A stretch of 64,000 nt of DNA. Origin: Blasia pusilla. Its lineage: Eukaryota > Marchantiophyta > Marchantiopsida > Blasiales. Shown here in pieces: positions 57,701 to 64,000 of this stretch. The position numbers and the translations under genes are program-made. Location of the stretch: NCBI GenBank assembly GCA_050084515.1, contig CM114271.1, forward strand, positions 55,118,001-55,182,000. The letters run 5' to 3'. The notes below the pieces were generated by a model that had not been told where the DNA came from, ran no database searches, and worked only from the letters and a program-made list of their open reading frames with translations. Every line of letters begins with the position of its first letter. Position 1 is the stretch's first letter.

Positions 57701-58031
57701 AGTAGCCATAAGCACATGTGACATTCGACATAATTAAGCCCTAGGACAACTAAAATAGTTCCCACCTCACGGATGATTTTGAGGAATTTCTTCACCTTAT
57801 TGATTGATGGTTCATGTGAATCTTCTCCACTAACTTTCTCAAAGTGTGCGTTTGCTCCATCCCATCATTTGCTCCAAAAGTATCTCGAACTCTCTTGCCC
57901 AATAACTTCTCAGATGGTTCATGCACTCCTTCAGAACAAGATGAGTCCATGATATTTGCCAAACATTGCTCGATTTGCCTTCGATCCCAGGTTAATTAAC
58001 TGCCATTCACAATCACCATTCACCTCAACCT

Positions 58032-58580
58032 TGTCACGTCTTTTAGGATAGATCGGTGAGATCTAGTAGAGTGCCTTTGGGAGTAGTGGAGGACAGGCTC
58101 AATAGGTCGAGGATGAACTGTTGAGGCCCCTTTGTTTCGGCTCATTTGGAGCCATATTGAGGAACTTACTATTTTAGGTAAGTACCATTTTGAGTATATG
58201 ATCGACTTTATATTTTTGGAAAGTGGCCCTTGACCTCCTACATCATGTCAAGAGCCAAGGAGCTGACTTGGGAGCATAGGTTATCATAGAGAGAGCTTGG
58301 GAGAGGGCAAGGATATAGCGCCTATGAACCACTGAACAGGGAATACGATCCCCAACCTGCAAAACCAGCGAGTGACCAGCGAGAGAACTAGAGAGCTCAT
58401 TCTCTCTTTGTTGAACTTCTTGGCATGAGGTGGCGGAGCTATGGTCTTGCTTGCCTTGTGTGTGTAATCCAAGCCTCTGATTAGGAGAGTGGGTTTGGTT
58501 TGATATTGAGAGAGATATGTGAGAGTGCACACATGTGAGAACTATGGTGTTGCGAGAGAGATTAGATCTTATTTTACAAA
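58032..58580 (+). repeat. 5' LTR of copy D
   Basis: Starts TGTCACGTCTTTTAGGATAG, the same first bases as the other LTRs. Shared blocks run to about 58575 (aacaccatag-type segment on the complement). Compared with copy B it has an extra stretch at 58321-58384 that is an inverted copy of leader sequence at 58617-58679. The inner LTR border is not fixed. Confidence 0.75.
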
Positions 58581-60130
58581 GAGAGAATGAGTGAGTGAGA
58601 GAGCTTCATGGGGGAGCTCGCTGGTCAGTCGCTGGTTTTGCAGGTTGGGGATCGTATTCCCCATTCAGCGGTTCATGGGAGTGCTCACCGGAGCAAGAGC
58701 TGCTTACTTGTGATGTTTCCTTTGCCGATTTTTTGTGTAGAAGAGTGGCTCGCGGAAGCGCTGCCCAATTTTGTATAGGGATTGAGTATGGGGGCAGGTT
58801 GCCCCATGCCGGTGCTCTTGGGAGCACCATGTAGCTTGTTGATTTTTGTTCTCATATGTTTACATTTTCTTTGGGAGAAATCAGCGCAGAAGCGCTGCCA
58901 AATTTTGTGTAGGAGAGAGAGACATTGGGATCTACGACAGTCCCTGTCAGTTTTTATAGGAATCTTTGATTCCAAATTTTTTTGATGCTATTGTACATCG
59001 TGAAGCTGTGCACGTTGTGCAACAAATAGTGCGCAATGTGGAGTTGTGAGCAAAAGGTTATGATCAATCTTGCAAAACTGCTATTGCTAAGTGATTTTTA
59101 GGGTTAAATTGTTCAAACCCTAAACCAGCCGCCGCGCCGGCAGCGGCTGTCGCTGTCATAGTCACCATTAATGGTCAACCGTAATTTTCAATGGTCAATC
59201 ATCACCGTCAATGGTCCCCGTTGACCGTCGTCCGCTGCCGTCGCCTAGCGCTGCTTAGAGCCACGTTCGGCCGTTGTCCACCCTTTGGTTGCCATTGCCG
59301 CCATTACAAAGTGGAGGGTCTTCCACAACCACCGTTGATTCTTTGACTTGTGCCGCCACCATGTACTTTGGTTTGGCCGCCACCATCATCGTAGTTTCTT
59401 CATCAATGAGTGATGGCAGGAGACCTTGGGTTATGGTGTTTGAGTTTTCATTTCATATTGCTATGATGGGATTGGTAACCGCTCGACGATGATTAAGTAC
59501 CGTGCCGCGATGCCCATAGCTGCAACGCGCTGTCGATTGCCGCGCCGTGCCGCTTGTGGCCGCACTCCACCGTCTCGATCGCGGAGCCGCTCCTTCACTA
59601 AGGTGCAGAGCGTGTGAATTGCTGATTGAGCAAGATATGCCGCCGAGTGCCGTGGCGTTTGTAGTCGTTCCGTGCCGCCAGTGCCACACCGGACCATTGG
59701 ACCTGCACCGCACATCGAGGAGGTTTGAGCAGCATCACTACGAGAGGAGTACGACATGCTGATTGGAGGAGTTTTCTTCACGACCGAGTTGGGGTCGAGA
59801 TTTGCAGTTGCCGAGGAGCGACATCGACATTATTGTCAGGTTACCCATTCTGGTCTCTTACCCTGCACGTGTGAGGGATTTCCGGATATTGGGAAGTTAT
59901 TTGGGATATTGGGTTTCGTGCTAATGCTACAAGCATCGATGATGTATGGATTTACGGGAGACAACCCTATGTGGGATGTCCAGAGTTGACGATGGTTGTC
60001 GATGGGATGATAGATCGATTGATTTGCCGCACCACGCTAGTTGTTGCCGCATAATACACATCTCAGTGAGAGAGTGTAGTTTGAGTGCCGCATGTTTAGT
60101 TTGAGTGATTGAGGGATTACTCATGAGATT
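58581..60130 (+). other. Leader of copy D
   Basis: The first 0.9 kb is absent from copy B. The part from 59470 (attggtaaccgctcgacgatg, then gccgtgccgc-rich) is shared with copies B and C. Open frames in both strands here reflect GC-rich low-complexity sequence, and none looks like a protein. Confidence 0.55.
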
Positions 60131-61665
60131 GAGAGTGATTGTGTGAGAGAGGCACGAGGGCCATCACAGTGTCCTTTCGGGATTTTGAGAGGTGAGGAAG
60201 TGGATCAGAGAGTAGCTTTGGAGGGTCTACCCAGAGTGGTGCGAGGTTTCAAGGGTCTCCACGTGAGAGACCACCTTGATCTTCTTCTGTGTCATCTTCA
60301 GACGAGGGGGAGCGTATAGAGGAGTGTGTTAGTGATCCACCATACACATTGAATGGTCCTACTAGTTGGGCGTACGAGATGGACGATCGGGGTAGACGAC
60401 CGCATAGGTTTTCGGGTGCTGTAGGCACTATAGAGCTACACGACTTTATTGGGTAGTTTAGGAGTTGGTGTGACTCACAGCGGGCTAGGAACTTTAGAGA
60501 ACTCAACCCATTTACAATATGGAACAGTATGTTCCAGCATTTAGAGGGGGCACCCATGGACAATTACCATGAGTTCTCCCACATATATGCCCAGGAGATT
60601 GAGGCATGGCGACTCTGCTACGACCTACACTATGTGTCATGGACGGAGCCGTTCCCAGATGAGGAGGAGGAGTGAAGAGAGGCTACTTCCTCTTCCACTA
60701 GTGATGTTTTAGGAGGGGTCACTTGCACTGGAGCATTTGCACCATCTAGTTGAGTTCGTCCCAGGTTCAACCCTATTGTTGAGTTCTTCATTGAGTTGAG
60801 GGCGAGCTACCAAGGGGTACGGACGGAGAAGTTGCAGAGCGTCCACGACTTCCAAACGCGCCTTGGTGAGAGTTTGCATGAGGCTTACACTCACTTGCGC
60901 CGGTTGATCAACATCACTCAGGGGGTGACAAAGGCTCAGGCTATCCAGTCTTGGTACGTGATGCTGGACCGGACCCTACGGACACGGGTTGGGAGGGGAT
61001 GCTTCTTATGAATACCTCCCCTACATTGAGAGATATTTTTAGGACCGCCAAGAATAGTGAGCGCAACATGGCGGAGGAGAGCGTAGCCACCATGGGTTCT
61101 GGGCGAGAGAAGTCACGATTGCCTGCACCACCTATGCAGCAACGTGGACTCCGAGATAGGTCAACTATGGCACCATGTGCTCAAGGAGAATATCAGGAGG
61201 TGGTGCCACAGAGACTTGCGCCTTTATATGCGGATCAACAGTAGCCACCTACAATTACTTGTTGGTCATGTGGTGGAGCCCATCATCAGCGTGATTGCAC
61301 TCGTCAGGGTCATGGACGTGTACCTCAGCATGGAGGAGGAGATGGTGCTGCACTAGGAGGTTATCAGTGTGACTATTGTTATAGGTATGATCATACATGC
61401 GCTAGGTATTTCAGTTTACATCCTGAGTTATGTCCGGAACGAGGGCCACAAAGGGCACTAGAGCGAGTAGCCAGTCCGGGTGGGCCTAGAGATCGTGCAC
61501 CAGGTGGTCCCATTGGGGAACGAGGAGCTAGAGTTGCCCGACAGGGTGGTGGAGCTGCTCGTGGAGGAGGTAGAGTCCCACCACCTAGACCCATCAAGGG
61601 AGACGCCCGACATGAGGCTAGGATGGCTGCTCAGATACATCAGCTATAGGAGCACATTGCCGCTA
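60130..61665 (+). pseudogene. gag of copy D (broken)
   Basis: The gag core is in one main frame from about 60350: SWAYEMDDRGRRPHRF, IELHDFIG then a stop, FRSWCDSQRARNFRELNPFT, NYHEFSHIYAQEIEAWRL. After a stop in an EEE-rich stretch come ELRASYQGVRTEKLQSVHDF and EAYTHLRRLINITQGVTKAQ. The frame then shifts near 60990 to MNTSPTLRDIFRTAKNSERN. Zinc knuckles CWSCGGAHHQRDC and CDYCYRYDHTRARY lie at about 61260-61420; the last Cys of the second is Tyr. A Gly/Arg-rich tail follows. Confidence 0.78.
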
Positions 61666-62741
61666 TGGCATTGAGATTACCCGATGCTGGATCCATGGCA
61701 TCGACATCATATGGAGCAGCCAGAGATATGGAGGATCCTAGTTGGATGTGTGGGGTTGCCCAGATGGAGGCCGCCGCAGTTGTTATGCGTGGAGCAGCCG
61801 CAGAGTTGGATCCACAACGAGGGGAAGCTTGGAAACAGTCTAGGCTTCCTCAGTCTTTCACGTTGTTGAAGGCAATGAGGATCCTATTGATGAGTCATGA
61901 TCAGAGTTCCTGGAGAGTTAGTGATGTTGTTGGTGTGCAGGCACGGAGGGCGATGGGAGAAGCAAGTGCGACAACTCCTATTGGTGATGCTCAGGAGGGG
62001 CATGTGTCGAGCACGTTGTTGGGGGCGGCCACCGTTGTGTACCGCGCTCCTTTATTTTCTGCTTCCGATGTTATGACGTTGAGAGGTACGCACGCCGAGG
62101 TTTTTCGGCTGGCCGCTATGCTTTGTGAGCATGGAGTTGGAGTTCTTGCATCACATTCAGAGATGATTGTAGAGGAGGTGATGGACCTGCCCTTGGAGCG
62201 GATGCTAGGGCCGTCCACATCAGATTCATGGCAGGTTGCGGCTCCAAGGATGGCGGAGATGCCGGCTAGATCCGCAATAGAGCGTGCAATGGTTTCTCTT
62301 GGTGTTGTGTTGTTGGATAATCGGGGAGAGGTCTTCCAGTTGGTAAGTCCCGGAGGTAGAGCTTTTAGTCTGCAGCGCGTCTTGTTGGATTCAGGAGGGC
62401 AACCCCTAATGTTAGGGAAAGCTTCATTCAGAGGATTGGGCTTGATGAGAGCCGATGTGGAGTGTTGTCCATTTCAGAGATAGACATCCTTGGGTGGAGC
62501 GAGTACCACACAGTATATCACCCGACAAGAGGTCATGGTGAGGATTCACTTGGGACATCCTACAGATGAGTCGGTGGTGCGAGCAAAGGCGACAATGATT
62601 GATGTAGAGTCCTACGACGTCTTGGTTGGTGGAGTAGTGTTATACCCGATGGGGTTTTCCCTGGATTACTGGGAGGAGTCAGTGTCCCACAGACCTGGAT
62701 GGCAATCAGGTGATGGGCGCCTTAGCTCATTACCCGTTTGA
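61665..62741 (+). pseudogene. gag tail and aspartic protease of copy D
   Basis: An open frame of 272 residues starts in the gag tail (MAAQ..MALRLPDAGSMAST region) and reaches the protease. RVLLDSGGQPLMLGKASFRG at about residues 238-257 has the catalytic DSG. It ends CPFQR with a TAG where copy A has Gln (62481-62483). The same frame resumes at 62490-62741 with YITRQEVMVRIHLGHPTDES, VESYDVLVGGVVLYPMGFSL and GDGRLSSLPV. Confidence 0.82.
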
Positions 62742-62777
62742 TTCACATGTGCAGTGATCGAGTGACGGCCAGGAGAG

Positions 62778-64000
62778 ATGACGACCTTAGTAGCATTTAG
62801 CAGTGCCATCACTTGGCCTAGTGATTTGATTGAGGGACATGTCCATGCAAAGGATATTCCCATTCCTCACATTTCTATGCAGAGAAGTGTCATGGTAGCC
62901 GCATCAATCTATGGAGGAAAGGTGCCGCTTTGTGGCTCGACTGAGGAGCTTCGACGCTTAGCCACTGATATTGTGCAAATCGCGTGGAGCGAGATGTTTG
63001 CACCCGAGTGTGACCGGTCAGAGGAACCCCAAGTAGGCAGGAGTGATGCTATGACCCCTTTGGCCACCACCTCGATTGTGTGGTGCATCCCTGAGAAGGG
63101 TATTAGGGTGTGGGATCTCTTTGGAAGGATCAACACTGGGTTAGCTATTTTTTTGCACGCTGGAGTGCGCGTGCAACAATACCTGTATTTGGAGATTGAT
63201 TATGTTGTGAGGCACGCTTCACTTGACCATGTGGCGCTGTTACATCTCCGTTTTCCTGACTTGTTATCTGCGTCCGCCATTCAGGGTTACCAGAGTTCCC
63301 TACCGAGGGACATTTCATTATTGGGGGCGCAGGACCTAGAGTGGGTAGGGATCATAGACTTGGTCATTGCTAGTTGGCCGTGTCAGGGCCAATCGAGTAC
63401 TCGATAAGGTAGCGGGTTAGTTGACACTCGGTCTAGGTTATTTTGAGAGATGGTGCGGATCTTGCGACACTTATAGGAGCATTAGCCTCGTTCTCCAGCA
63501 TATATTTTGGAGAATGTGCCAATTTTGGGCGATTCAAGGTCCCGCGTGGTGACGAGTGCACATCAAGTGCGCGTATGGATTGGCCCAGCAGTGTTGTTAG
63601 ATGCGGCAAGTGTGGGTTCACGAGCACATTGCCCGCGACTTTGGTGGACCAACTTCGTACCGCACGAGGTGTTACGGAGGGCATATGCGAGAGTGGAGCG
63701 TCCCTCCGATTTGTTGGTGGATTCTATATTGGATCTAGGCCGTTGATCACAGGCAGTGAGGCTAGATGATTGACCACCGTTGACTGTGGTCAAGAGGATT
63801 GGCAGGCCACGGCTAGCCTTTCCCACATTAGTGAGTTTTCCCGCTTCCTATGCATTCAAGGAGGCCGAACCTGGCTTGGTTTGGGATGACCAAGTACAGA
63901 GGTTGGTGGAGCCCAACGTTGATGAGAGAGAGCGAGCGATGGGATTTCCCACATGAGTGACGGTAGTACCATCACTATCAGAGGCATCACGACATCCAGT
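62778..64000 (+). pseudogene. DNMT3-like methyltransferase of copy D, cut by window edge
   Basis: 62778-63407: linker with MTPLATTSIVWCIPEKG, motif I (VWDLFGRINTGLAIFLHAGV, where Gly to Arg weakens the SAM loop), VQQYLYLEIDYV (motif II) and motif IV with the catalytic Cys (DLVIASWPCQGQSS), then a stop. 63507-63746: MENVPILGDSRSRVVTSAHQ (motif VI), GPAVLLDAASVGSRAHCPRL and WWTNFVPHEVLRRAYARVER. After further stops the ERERAMGFPT block (about 63930-63955) and the start of the SEASRH segment reach the edge. Order I, IV, VI, IX matches the other copies. Confidence 0.83.

Larger units (their letters stand above)
52166..58031. other. Long interval without a confident gene
   Basis: It contains two hairpins (53636-53693, 54674-54714) and AT-rich stretches (53900-54350). 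Some frames look weakly protein-like. On the minus strand about 57188-57030 reads SESEVVDERIFQLYMEYVGV then MDRKERSLARLDKYLDVLEN, and 57024-56752 holds LGVSTEEGDKESTRANTLKE and ERLKRLVER. These could be two exons or frames of one decayed gene, which I do not recognise. On the plus strand 56011-56208 and on the minus strand 53541-53290 are open but have no recognisable similarity. Confidence 0.45.
58032..64000 (+). mobile_element. Ty3/gypsy-like element copy D (methyltransferase-bearing), 5' part
   Basis: Plus-strand copy of the B subfamily: LTR, long leader, gag, protease with DSG, then methyltransferase to the window edge. RT to integrase and the 3' LTR would lie beyond 64000. It is broken by several stops and frameshifts but has no large deletion in the visible part, so it complements copy B (intact DSG, complete motif I region). 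Confidence 0.83.

Noticed and set aside
59274-59989. Open frames on both strands in the leader of copy D
   Set aside because: GC-rich low-complexity leader shared with copies B and C, with different frames open in each copy.

Overview
The window is repeat-rich nuclear DNA of a plant-lineage eukaryote, with no bacterial signature. Evidence: a four-exon gene with GT..AG introns, Ty3/gypsy and Ty1/copia remnants (one copia primer-binding site is TGGTATCAGAGC, the initiator-Met tRNA type usual in plants), hAT transposase remnants, and degenerate TTTAGGG-like repeats. A non-seed streptophyte (charophyte alga such as Chara, or a bryophyte, lycophyte or fern) fits best, because several gypsy copies carry a DNMT3-type cytosine methyltransferase. 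From memory, such retrotransposon methyltransferases were reported in charophytes and dinoflagellates (de Mendoza et al., 2018). The species assignment is inference.

The main content is five decayed copies of one Ty3/gypsy-like family. Its internal order, assembled across copies, is LTR, GC-rich leader, gag with zinc knuckles, aspartic protease, DNA methyltransferase, reverse transcriptase, RNase H, integrase. Copy A (1 to about 4170, minus) runs off the left edge. Copy B (12619-20969, minus) has both ends and a 5-bp target duplication, and sits inside a hAT transposase reading frame. Copy E (25074-26850, minus) is a small RT-to-integrase remnant. Copy C (40672-48782, minus) is a chimera of two subfamilies. 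Copy D (58032 to the right edge, plus) runs out of the window in the methyltransferase. Every copy is broken by frameshifts, stops or deletions.

Between these lie one apparently intact host gene, a quinone oxidoreductase-like enzyme (7379-9834, plus, four exons); two Ty1/copia fragments sharing an LTR (27455-28110 and 49205-52165); a degenerate DUF7869-like remnant (29405-30800, minus); an unrecognised decayed coding region (38996-40630, plus); and satellite-like repeats near 33.2-36.7 kb and 37.8-38.2 kb.

A second theme is a scatter of short perfect or near-perfect hairpins of unrelated sequence (near 6.6, 9.2, 9.96, 11.8, 34.1, 42.9, 53.6 and 54.7 kb) and a recurrent quasi-palindrome around GGGTTGCAA at 27.0-29.0 kb. 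The strongest candidate for an unusual system is the methyltransferase lodged between protease and reverse transcriptase. It suggests an element that could methylate DNA, possibly its own new copies. I recognised no tRNA gene, intact rRNA gene or CRISPR array.
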